Both the position numbers and the translations under genes were made by a program. The notes under the pieces are model-generated. The model had not been told where the DNA came from and made no database searches. It saw only the letters and a list, made by a program, of their open reading frames with translations. DNA of 7,133 nt from JBFHES01 sp041584015 (GTDB lineage Bacteria > Bacteroidota > Bacteroidia > Bacteroidales > M50B96), in NCBI GenBank assembly GCA_041584015.1, contig JBFHES010000237.1, forward strand, positions 1-7,133, given 5' to 3'. This document shows, piece by piece, positions 1 to 6,137 of this stretch (positions within the stretch are counted from its first letter, which is position 1; the number at the start of each line of letters is the position of its first letter).

Positions 1-282
1 GCCGGGTGCTATTGTTGCAGTTACAATTTCAGTAACAGACATGGCACAAGAAATCTCATAGTTAATTAGAAAATTAGCACAAGTATTGGTACCATTGTTT
101 TTAATAATAACACATACCGTTTCGTTAATTGCTGTGAAGCCTGGCTGTGGGCTGGTTACGGCTATAACTGCCAGGTCATAAGGATATGGGGCTTGCGCAT
201 GAGTTTGATTTAGAGATGTGAAAAGAATAATTGCAAGAATTAAAAGCCAGTTTTTCATTTTATTAGTGTTAGAAGTGTTCAT
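1..282 (-). CDS. N-terminal part of a secreted protein with a CARDB-like domain (3' end outside the window)
   Basis: The frame is open without a stop from ATG 282 to the window edge, giving 94 visible residues; the rest lies to the left. A second in-frame ATG at 258 starts MKNWLLILAIILFTSL and gives a more typical signal peptide, so 258 may be the true start; 282 only adds eight polar residues. The signal peptide probably ends near THAQ|APYPYD, so the product is exported by Sec. The mature part begins DLAVIAVTSP, followed by NETVCVIIKNNGTN. This is the pattern of the beta-sandwich CARDB/adhesion-type domains seen at the start of many Bacteroidota surface proteins, where 'tVtikNnGt' is characteristic. 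It lies in the same orientation as the T9SS cargo gene to its right, 231 bp away, so it may also be a surface protein with a C-terminal sorting tail; that part cannot be seen. Confidence in a real exported protein is high, in the domain name moderate. Confidence 0.75.
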   Translation of the reverse strand, partial: MNTSNTNKMKNWLLILAIILFTSLNQTHAQAPYPYDLAVIAVTSPQPGFTAINETVCVIIKNNGTNTCANFLINYEISCAMSVTEIVTATIAPG

Positions 283-420
283 TAGTTTAGACAAGAGGAC
301 ATGAAATAGGTTGCCTGATTTGTATAGTTAATTATTCCTGTTAAGACGAGTCGTGTGTAAGTTCTTGTTTTTAAGTGATGTTGCTTAGTGATTTATTTCG
401 TAAAAGTAAGAAAATTTGTA

Positions 421-491
421 ATGCATGCTTTTTTCTACGCCATCGCTTATTTGGAATAGTATACGCACTAGTGCTCAATACCTCCATGGAG
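421..491. repeat. Cluster of short perfect palindromes in the 283-513 intergenic region
   Basis: Within about 70 bp there are GCATGC (423-428, overlapping ATGCAT 421-426), GTATAC (459-464), GCACTAGTGC (465-474) and CTCCATGGAG (482-491, followed by TTTT). The two 10-bp palindromes are perfect and only 7 bp apart. None has a loop, so they are poor rho-independent terminators but possible binding sites for dimeric proteins. The rest of 283-513 is AT-rich. I see neither a clear promoter for the left gene nor a convincing terminator for the gene ending at 514. Chance occurrence is possible. Confidence 0.3.
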
Positions 492-513
492 TTTTAACGG
501 ATTAATAAGCAAT

Positions 514-2370
514 CTATAAAATTACAATCTGCTTAACAGTCTGCATTACTTCACTCTTGACGTTGACGAAATAAATGCCCTTTTGAAGCTGGGCAGTGTC
601 GAAATGTGTTGTTGCTTGCGTAACATTTGTACTGATGATTAATTGTCCTTCGATGTTATATATTTCGATGCGGCTTGTGCCAGCTGCTGCATCATTAAGC
701 TTAACATAAAAGCTTGATGAGCTAGGATTAGGATAAACCACCAAGTGATTAGAGTCTTCAATCTTACCTATACCTACACCTTCAATAACGGTAATGCTCG
801 ATTCTACAGAGCAGCCATTATTACCAGATACAGTTATGGTGTAATTGCCGGCTTGGCTTACTGAAATTTCACTGGTAGTTTCGCCGGTAGACCATAAATA
901 AGAAAAGGCACCGGTAATTGTTGGTGAAAGCAATAGCGGGGAGTATAGGGTGGAAGTAATCGAGTCGGAGTCGAACGTTACTGTTGGCGCCGGAAGCACT
1001 GTAACAGTTATACTTCCTTCGTGATCGAAGCAGCAATTATCAACGGTAACGCCATAGCTACCACTTTGGGTTACTTTAATCCATTGGCTCGTGTCGCCTG
1101 TGGTCCAAATGTAGTTCTCCCATTGATCTGTTGCATCAAGTATTACCGAATCGCCTTCGCAAATAATGGCATCAGGCCCAAGGTCGATTGGTTCGTTGCC
1201 TTCTTCACAAGCAGGAACGATAATATTGGGTAATCCGAAATAAGATTTGTTGGCATTGTTAACAGTAGTTCCCAGCAATACATCGTCCGATACAAATGAG
1301 CATGCCAGACCCGGCTCGTTAGGTTGGTTTATTCGGTTCAGATAAATTGAATTAACCTGAGCATGATAAATCTTCTTATCTGGGCCAAGCTGTAAATCAC
1401 ATCCCAATGTTTGATTACTGTCGAGTAAAACTTCTGAATTAGCGATATGTGCTGAATCAAATACCGTAACATCATATTGATGAAGCGAAGTAAAAGTGCT
1501 TAAATATAAAAGTTTACCATTGGGTGAAAATTCCAATCCACGTCTGATGGAATGCGAGAATACAACGTTATCCGAAAGCATTCCCGTGGTTTTGTCAAAT
1601 CTCATAATCTCTACACCAGCAAACCAACCTTGCCCAATAGTAGCCAGTTTCGTACAGTTTCTGGATAATTTTGTTTTAAACACGCTGGTATTATACCCGA
1701 TGCTTGAAATTACTGGTGTATTTAGTTCAATTCCGTTTGCCGTAATAAGAAAAGCGTAATAGTCTATTGTATTGTTCTTGTGAGCAATTACCCAAATAGC
1801 TCCGTTGCTCTCTTTGTAAATTGCTGATAAGGCTTCATTGGCACTGTCGAGTAAGGGTACATTTTTCTCACTCAGATTAACATCTCCCAAACCACCATTC
1901 AAGTTCATATCAACCACTGAATAGCGCATGCCATTGGCATAATTGTTCTCAACACAATCAACTGTAATTATATAAAACAAGCTTGTGTTTCCCGGCTTTG
2001 GTATAATCATGCATGCTTGCCCGGATGAGTAACAACCAGCCAGCTCACCACCAGAAGAAGTGTAGTGCGTATTGCTCATAATGTTATTGTCGGCACCCCA
2101 GACCTTAACACCATCGGTATAAAACAATAAGTTGCAGTTATAGTCTGAAATTGATGCGGACCCCTCAACTGCATACATATCACTGGTCATAATAGGTATT
2201 GGCTCTGCATTCTGAGGTACATTACACCAGGTAAGTGCCGCATGATTTCCAAAGTACCAATTGCGCCAAATGGGTGATTGTGCCTGTAGATATGAAGAAG
2301 CAAGCAGAGTGTGCAACAACAGAATATATATATGAGGTCTCAATGTTTTCAAAGCAATTGTATTTATCAT
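514..2370 (-). CDS. Secreted beta-propeller/Ig-like protein with a T9SS type A C-terminal sorting domain
   Basis: The product has 618 residues. Residues 1-31 are a signal peptide (hydrophobic IYILLLHTLLASS, cleavage near LQAQ|SPIW). Residues about 35-385 match a family common in Bacteroidota surface proteins that I recognise by its motifs: NWYFGNHAALTW, EGSASISD, LLFYTDGVKVW, YSVVDMNLNGGLG, IWVIAHK, LEFSPNGKLLYLS, LQLGPDKKIYH and YFGLPNIIVP. This is a WD40-like beta-propeller fold. Two Ig-like/PKD-like modules follow, about 400-460 (CEGDSVILDA ... YIWTTGDTS ... GSYGVTV) and about 462-530 (YLWSTGETTSEISVSQAGNY). The tail from about 546 (YPNPSSSSFYVKL ... IEIYNIEGQLI ... LQKGIYFVNV ... KQIVIL) is a type A T9SS sorting domain, which directs export across the outer membrane and surface anchoring or release. 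The frame continues 27 bp upstream to a TTG at 2397, but that stretch is repeat DNA; ATG 2370 begins the signal peptide and is the better start. The ligand or substrate is unknown; no catalytic motif is visible. Confidence 0.9.
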   Translation of the reverse strand: MINTIALKTLRPHIYILLLHTLLASSYLQAQSPIWRNWYFGNHAALTWCNVPQNAEPIPIMTSDMYAVEGSASISDYNCNLLFYTDGVKVWGADNNIMSNTHYTSSGGELAGCYSSGQACMIIPKPGNTSLFYIITVDCVENNYANGMRYSVVDMNLNGGLGDVNLSEKNVPLLDSANEALSAIYKESNGAIWVIAHKNNTIDYYAFLITANGIELNTPVISSIGYNTSVFKTKLSRNCTKLATIGQGWFAGVEIMRFDKTTGMLSDNVVFSHSIRRGLEFSPNGKLLYLSTFTSLHQYDVTVFDSAHIANSEVLLDSNQTLGCDLQLGPDKKIYHAQVNSIYLNRINQPNEPGLACSFVSDDVLLGTTVNNANKSYFGLPNIIVPACEEGNEPIDLGPDAIICEGDSVILDATDQWENYIWTTGDTSQWIKVTQSGSYGVTVDNCCFDHEGSITVTVLPAPTVTFDSDSITSTLYSPLLLSPTITGAFSYLWSTGETTSEISVSQAGNYTITVSGNNGCSVESSITVIEGVGIGKIEDSNHLVVYPNPSSSSFYVKLNDAAAGTSRIEIYNIEGQLIISTNVTQATTHFDTAQLQKGIYFVNVKSEVMQTVKQIVIL

Positions 2371-2376
2371 GCTAAA

Positions 2377-2523
2377 GATATTAGAATCTGGATGCAAGAC
2401 AAAAGAAAGAAGACTTTAGATAAAAGAATCAAGATGTTAGATGTAAGACAGAGGAGTTTAGATGGAAGAATGAAGTATCAAGATATTAGAATCAAGAATC
2501 AAGACAAAAGAAAGAGGAATTTG
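2377..2523. repeat. Seven diverged 21-bp tandem repeats upstream of the T9SS cargo gene
   Basis: Units start at 2377, 2398, 2419, 2440, 2461, 2482 and 2503, each exactly 21 bp with no indels. All seven begin GAT or GAC and have AGA at positions 7-9; the remainder is purine-rich on the plus strand (for example GATAAAAGAATC, then AAGATGTTA, in unit 3). Units 1+2 and units 6+7 match at 35 of 42 positions by my hand count, suggesting duplication of a two-unit block. Read on the plus strand the array gives seven heptads of the form D-x-R-x-x-x-L/Q, in an open frame that runs from GTG 2311 (or ATG 2332) to TAA 2544. That frame overlaps the signal-peptide end of the minus-strand gene in antisense and uses AGA for arginine throughout, whereas the neighbouring transketolase also uses CGT and CGC, so I do not call it a gene. 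The array ends only 6 bp before ATG 2370, so it must lie in the promoter or 5' leader of that gene. The other parts of the 2371-2713 intergenic region are an AT-rich spacer (2545-2640) and the transketolase promoter and leader. Confidence 0.85.
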
Positions 2524-2640
2524 CGGTTTGGCTTTGGCGTATAATTTTATTTGTGTGTTTTTAAATGTATGCAACTTATAATGCTTACTAATAATTATTC
2601 TATGTTATTAACCATGTGCCAGTAGTTTAAATATCATGCT

Positions 2641-2648
2641 TATCTTTG
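2641..2648 (+). promoter_or_regulatory. Putative Bacteroidota -7 element for transketolase
   Basis: TATCTTTG is an exact match to the Bacteroidota sigma-70 -7 consensus TAnnTTTG. Transcription would begin about 5-10 bp downstream, giving a leader of roughly 60 nt before ATG 2714. The matching -33 TTG element is weak: the best candidate is TGTG at 2615-2618, about 22 bp upstream. The assignment therefore rests on the -7 box and its position. Confidence 0.45.
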
Positions 2649-2669
2649 TCGCGATTTTTGAAAATGAAT

Positions 2670-2694
2670 AATCGAATGGGGGAGCTTTTCGATT
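2670..2694 (+). other. Inverted repeat in the transketolase 5' leader with a purine-rich loop
   Basis: AATCGAA (2670-2676) is the exact reverse complement of TTCGATT (2688-2694), enclosing an 11-nt loop that contains GGGGGAG (2678-2684). In the mRNA this makes a 7-bp stem ending 19 nt before ATG 2714. The GGAG would sit at Shine-Dalgarno distance from the in-frame TTG at 2693, an alternative start that lies within the stem. The stem is AT-rich, so stability is modest. A leader regulatory role is possible but unproven. Confidence 0.35.
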
Positions 2695-2713
2695 GATAAT
2701 TAAAAATTTAGTA

Positions 2714-4756
2714 ATGAATAATATGGAGTCGACTGCAAGAATTGATAATCTGGTAAGTGATAATTTACGGGTGCTAATGGCATCTATGGTTGAAAAGGCT
2801 AAATCCGGTCATCCGGGTGGTGCTATGGGAGCAGCCGATTTTATACATGTGCTTTTTTCTGAGTTTCTAAACTTCGATCCTGATGATATGGAGTGGGCAT
2901 TTCGCGATCGATTTTTCCTTGATCCTGGTCACATGTCACCAATGTTATATTCTATTTTGGCCTTAACAGGAAATTATAGCATGGATGATCTGAAGAATTT
3001 CAGACAATGGGGAAGCCCAACACCTGGTCACCCGGAAGTTGATGTAAAGCGTGGAGTTGAGAATACATCCGGTCCACTGGGGCAGGGTCATACCATGGGT
3101 GTGGGTGCTGCTATTGCAGAACGTTTTCTTGCCTCAAAGTTTGGCGAGTGGATGTCACATAAAACATATGCATTTATTTCCGATGGAGGTATACAGGAAG
3201 AAATTTCGCAAGGAGCAGGACGAATTGCAGGACATTATGGTTTGAATAACCTGATTATGTTTTACGATTCGAATGATATTCAATTATCGCATGTTACTGA
3301 TAATTGTACATCAGAAGATACAGCCAAGAAATACGAAGCTTGGGGTTGGAATGTTGTAACTATAGATGGATCTGATCATGACCAGATTCGTAAGGCACTT
3401 ACAGCGGCGGTAAATGAAACCGAAAAGCCAAGTCTAATAATTGGTAAAACAATTATGGGTAAAGGTGCTGTAACCGAGAGTGGCGAATCATTTGAACGTA
3501 TGGTTTCAACACACGGACAACCAATAAGTAATGCAGGAGCATCTTTTGCAAAAACGGTTGCTAATCTTGGCGGAAATCCTGAAGATCCATTTGCATTCTT
3601 CCCTGAAGTTCAGGCTCATTATGAGAAGGTGTTAGCAGAGAAACGTCGTTATGCTCAGGAAAAAAAGAATGAATATTATAACTGGGAAAAAGCCAACCCG
3701 GAACAAGCCATAAAATTAAATAGCTTTTTAAGCGGTGTAATGCCAGCACTTAATTATGCTGATGTTGCCACTAAAGCAAATATTGCTACCAGAGCTGCAT
3801 CTGGAAATACCTTAAACTATTTTGCCTCAAAATTCGAAAACATGATGGTGGCATCTGCCGACCTATCGAATAGTGATAAAACAGATTCTTTCCTGAAAGC
3901 AACAACTGAATTTGGTAAGGAGAATTATGGTGGTGCTTTCTTACAAATGGGTGTTGCCGAATTAACCATGGCTGCCATTTGTAATGGTATTGCTTTGCAT
4001 GGTGGCATTATACCGGTTTGTGCAACCTTCTTTGTGTTCTCCGATTATATGAAGCCAGCCGCTCGTATGGCTGCGCTTATGGAATTACCTGTTAAATATG
4101 TTTGGACGCACGACTCATTTAGAGTAGGCGAAGACGGACCAACACATCAGCCAATTGAACATGAGATGCAAATAAGATTGCTGGAAAAATTGCAGAATCA
4201 TAGTGGCAAAAACAGTATGGTTGTATTACGTCCAGCCGATTCTGCTGAGGCAATTACTTCCTGGAAAATTGCAATTGAAAACACTAAAACACCAACCGCT
4301 TTACTTCTATCACGCCAAAATATAGTTGATATTCCTACAGACGGTAATCGTTTGGAAGAATCAGCGCAAGCTGCAAAAGGAGCTTATGTTGTTAGAGAAA
4401 CCGGAAACCCTGATTTAGTATTATTGGCAAATGGTTCAGAAGTTTCAACCTGTTACCAGGCTGCTCCTGAAATCGAGAAAGCCTTAAACATTAAGGTGAA
4501 TGTAGTATCAGCCATTTCCGAAGGATTGTTTAGTAATCAAACTGCAGCTTATCGCGAGACGGTGCTTCCTGCAGGTGTAAAGCGTCTGGCCTTAACAGCT
4601 GGTTTATCTGATAGTTTTGCTGGTTTAGCGGGTGCCGATGGGAAAGTTGTAGGGCTTAACCATTTTGGTTATTCAGCCCCTTACACCGTGCTCGATGAGA
4701 AATTTGGTTTCACAGTAGATAATCTGCTGGCACAAGCTAAAGAACTTATGAAATAG
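2714..4756 (+). CDS. tkt: Transketolase
   Basis: This cytosolic thiamine-diphosphate enzyme moves two-carbon ketol units between sugar phosphates in the non-oxidative pentose-phosphate pathway. The 680 residues are near the usual 660-680, and all three domains are present. Catalytic and cofactor residues are visible: SGHPGG (H33), DPGHMSP (H73), TPGHPE (H106), GPLGQGH (120-126), the metal/diphosphate motif with D157 and N187 (SDGGIQEE ... YDSNDIQL), STHGQP (H267), GVAE (E416, cofactor activation), WTHDSFRVGEDGPTHQPIE (H466, H478) and LSRQ (R534). The usual GDG is SDG here, which I recall from other Bacteroidota transketolases, so it is a lineage variant and not damage. Three in-frame starts are possible: TTG 2693, ATG 2714 and ATG 2723. 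I prefer 2714 because the leader promoter fits and residues before IDNLVSDNLR are rarely conserved. The gene stands alone on the plus strand and overlaps the convergent channel gene by 11 bp. It could be named tktA or tktB elsewhere. Confidence 0.97.
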   Translation: MNNMESTARIDNLVSDNLRVLMASMVEKAKSGHPGGAMGAADFIHVLFSEFLNFDPDDMEWAFRDRFFLDPGHMSPMLYSILALTGNYSMDDLKNFRQWGSPTPGHPEVDVKRGVENTSGPLGQGHTMGVGAAIAERFLASKFGEWMSHKTYAFISDGGIQEEISQGAGRIAGHYGLNNLIMFYDSNDIQLSHVTDNCTSEDTAKKYEAWGWNVVTIDGSDHDQIRKALTAAVNETEKPSLIIGKTIMGKGAVTESGESFERMVSTHGQPISNAGASFAKTVANLGGNPEDPFAFFPEVQAHYEKVLAEKRRYAQEKKNEYYNWEKANPEQAIKLNSFLSGVMPALNYADVATKANIATRAASGNTLNYFASKFENMMVASADLSNSDKTDSFLKATTEFGKENYGGAFLQMGVAELTMAAICNGIALHGGIIPVCATFFVFSDYMKPAARMAALMELPVKYVWTHDSFRVGEDGPTHQPIEHEMQIRLLEKLQNHSGKNSMVVLRPADSAEAITSWKIAIENTKTPTALLLSRQNIVDIPTDGNRLEESAQAAKGAYVVRETGNPDLVLLANGSEVSTCYQAAPEIEKALNIKVNVVSAISEGLFSNQTAAYRETVLPAGVKRLALTAGLSDSFAGLAGADGKVVGLNHFGYSAPYTVLDEKFGFTVDNLLAQAKELMK

Positions 4757-5606
4757 GATCTGCTCCGGCATTGTCCGGAAGATCTTTCTTATACACAACG
4801 GTTCGATAAGGGAACGGTATTTCAATGCCTTCTCTGTCGAATCGTTTTTTTATGGATTCAAGAACATCACAGCTAAGTAAAAATCCATTATCGTTATTCT
4901 CGGCCCAGGCCCATGCTTTTATGTTGATGGAAAAATCGGCAAGCGCAATAACCTTCACCTGAACTTTTGGCGTGTCTTTTTCAATCTGTTCAGGGCTTCT
5001 TACATCAATGTAAAATGGATGGTTGATTATTTCGTCGGCAATAATAGATTTAGCTAAATCGATGTCGGAATCATAACTAATCCCAATTACAATGTGTTTT
5101 TTTACTCTTGTATCTGTAATGTTGCTATTGATAATGGCTTGTTCACTTATTATAGTATTCGGAATAATAATTCTGCGGTTTTCGTAATCGCGAATGATGG
5201 TATGACGGAGTGTGATTTCTTCTACATAGCCTTTTGATGCCGACTCAAGCTCAATAACATCACCTACATGAAAAGGCTTGAAAATTAATATGAATAATCC
5301 GCTAATGATATTTGAGAATGCTTTTTGAGAAGCGAAACCTATGATGGCCGCAAATACACCAGCACCGGCAAACATGGCCTTACCAAAATTACTTAAAGTT
5401 GGTATCGATAGAAAAATAAGTATGAACGCAATCACTGCTATCACAAAAGAAATTGAATTCTTAAGGAAGGAGAAATTTGTTGGGTCGGCTTTAAGTAAAC
5501 CAGAGCTCTTTTTAATGTATAGGTTAAGCAGTCTTCTAAGAATGAACGAAAGCAGATAAGCTGATGCAAGAACAATGATGATAAAAATGGCTTGTTTCCA
5601 GGACAT
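4746..5606 (-). CDS. Small MscS-family mechanosensitive channel
   Basis: The 286-residue inner-membrane protein should form a homoheptameric tension-gated channel that releases solutes on hypo-osmotic shock. Three membrane helices are visible: about 5-23 (QAIFIIIVLASAYLLSFIL), about 50-68 (ISFVIAVIAFILIFL) and the pore-lining TM3 at about 78-112, which reads GAGVFAAIIGFASQKAFSNI and then ISGLFILIFKPF. TM3 has the Gly/Ala spacing and the Q-x-x-x-SN motif of the family. VGDVIEL (114-120) opens the beta domain, followed by RRIIIPNTII (144-153). The cytoplasmic alpha/beta domain includes GISYDSDIDLAK (175-186) and ends with the typical RFDREGIEIPFPYRTV (255-270). There is no large N-terminal periplasmic extension, so it is the compact MscS/YkuT-like type. 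Start ATG 5606 is the only sensible one. It is the last of three co-oriented envelope genes, 100 bp after the lipoprotein gene, and its stop overlaps the end of transketolase. Bacteroidota usually have several paralogues, so I give no gene symbol. Confidence 0.93.
   Translation of the reverse strand: MSWKQAIFIIIVLASAYLLSFILRRLLNLYIKKSSGLLKADPTNFSFLKNSISFVIAVIAFILIFLSIPTLSNFGKAMFAGAGVFAAIIGFASQKAFSNIISGLFILIFKPFHVGDVIELESASKGYVEEITLRHTIIRDYENRRIIIPNTIISEQAIINSNITDTRVKKHIVIGISYDSDIDLAKSIIADEIINHPFYIDVRSPEQIEKDTPKVQVKVIALADFSINIKAWAWAENNDNGFLLSCDVLESIKKRFDREGIEIPFPYRTVVYKKDLPDNAGADPIS
4757..4790 (+). terminator. Putative rho-independent terminator of transketolase, inside the convergent channel gene
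   Basis: Directly after the TAG at 4754-4756, GATCT (4757-4761) pairs with AGATC (4780-4784), and TCCGG (4764-4768) pairs with CCGGA (4775-4779), around the 6-nt loop CATTGT with a 2-nt bulge (GC, 4762-4763). The sequence TTTCTT follows at 4785-4790. The T tract lies only on the plus-strand side, so it should stop transketolase transcripts and not those of the minus-strand gene. It lies wholly within the last codons of the MscS-family gene, encoding part of its tail KKDLPDNAGADPIS. Confidence 0.6.
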
Positions 5607-5706
5607 GATGTTTTAGGCTATAAATTTCAAATTACAATTTAAAACAATTTCTTTCACATATTAGTTCTTTTCCTCATACATTTATTACCTTGTTTTCATC
5701 AGTCTA

Positions 5707-6033
5707 CTATTCATCAGCATTATAAATTTGAGTTTGATAGCTGGCATTCTCTGCCCGCAGGTCTTCAAGAATGTTTAATTGATGGTCGAGATCGTTAAGT
5801 AATAGATCATAATTCTGATGCCAGGTTTTTTTGCCTTTAATTTCTATCTCTTCTATTAATTGATAAATGGATGAGGCTATCAACTCATAATCTTCCGAAA
5901 GATAAGAATACTCCATTTCTGTCTGCGCCGAGTCTAACATTTGAAGGGCATTGTCAATGGATTGATAAGGCGCTTTATTGCAGCCGGTCAAGCATACAAA
6001 TAGAACGAGAAAAATTACTACAGGTGTTTTCAT
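5707..6033 (-). CDS. Small predicted lipoprotein of unknown function
   Basis: The 108-residue product starts MKTPVVIFLVLFVCLTGC and then NKAPYQ. Residues 1-17 are a lipoprotein signal peptide and LTGC (15-18) is a lipobox, so Cys18 should be lipidated. The +2 residue is Asn, so nothing argues for inner-membrane retention. The mature 91 residues are acidic and lack any hydrophobic segment; the pattern (IDNALQMLDSAQTEM, LIASSIYQLIEEIEIKG, YDLLLNDLDHQLNILEDLRA) suggests a helical bundle or short coiled coil. I do not recognise the family. It sits between a sensor histidine kinase (104 bp upstream) and an MscS-type channel (100 bp downstream), all on one strand. It could be an accessory or target of the two-component system, but only position supports that. 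ATG 6033 is the natural start since it opens the signal peptide. Lipobox and complete frame make a real gene likely. Confidence 0.8.
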   Translation of the reverse strand: MKTPVVIFLVLFVCLTGCNKAPYQSIDNALQMLDSAQTEMEYSYLSEDYELIASSIYQLIEEIEIKGKKTWHQNYDLLLNDLDHQLNILEDLRAENASYQTQIYNADE

Positions 6034-6090
6034 GCTAAAAATAATTAGGGTTTAACAGTTTGTAATAATCTGTAGTTAAGATAATGTTAG

Positions 6091-6120
6091 AATGAAAAAG
6101 AGATTAAAAAAGGATTAAAA
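6091..6120 (-). promoter_or_regulatory. 11-bp-phased direct repeat upstream of the lipoprotein gene, possible response-regulator site
   Basis: On the plus strand GATTAAAA occurs at 6102-6109 and again at 6113-6120, start to start 11 bp. A weaker copy, AATGAAAA, lies at 6091-6098 in the same phase. On the lipoprotein's coding strand this reads TTTTAATC repeated, 58 to 87 bp upstream of its ATG and just after the kinase stop. OmpR/PhoB-type regulators bind direct repeats spaced about one helical turn (10-11 bp), so this is a plausible operator. The region is A-rich, which makes chance repeats more likely. Confidence 0.35.
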
Positions 6121-6137
6121 TTATAGTAAGGGGAGGA

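Noticed and set aside
482..495. CTCCATGGAG plus TTTT as a terminator
   Set aside because: The palindrome leaves no loop, the usable stem would be about 3 bp, and the T run lies on the plus strand where no gene ends.
1021..1759. Plus-strand open frames at 1021-1233 and 1496-1759
   Set aside because: They are antisense to conserved parts of the T9SS cargo gene, have no recognisable domain and no promoter.
2371..2397. TTG at 2397 as the start of the T9SS cargo gene
   Set aside because: It would prepend nine residues encoded by repeat unit DNA to a good signal peptide. The ATG at 2370 directly opens MINTIALKTL and the hydrophobic core.
2368..2397. TTTG and TATCTTTA spaced 19 bp apart on the minus strand, as a promoter for the T9SS gene
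   Set aside because: The -7-like box lies almost on the start codon (ATG 2370), leaving no leader, and its last base misses the consensus.
2377..2523. CRISPR array
   Set aside because: The units are contiguous 21-bp repeats without spacers and with strong divergence between units; there are no cas genes nearby.
3051..3749. Open frames at 3051-3245 (plus) and 3561-3749 (minus)
   Set aside because: Both lie in other frames of the highly conserved transketolase gene and show no protein-like features.
5341..5559. Plus-strand open frame antisense to the channel gene
   Set aside because: It mirrors the membrane-helix coding region of the MscS-family gene and resembles no known protein.
5695..5717. 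Direct repeat TTCATCAG twice, 15 bp apart
   Set aside because: It is a short repeat in the 3' end of the lipoprotein gene and its spacer, with no phasing or partner element; likely chance.
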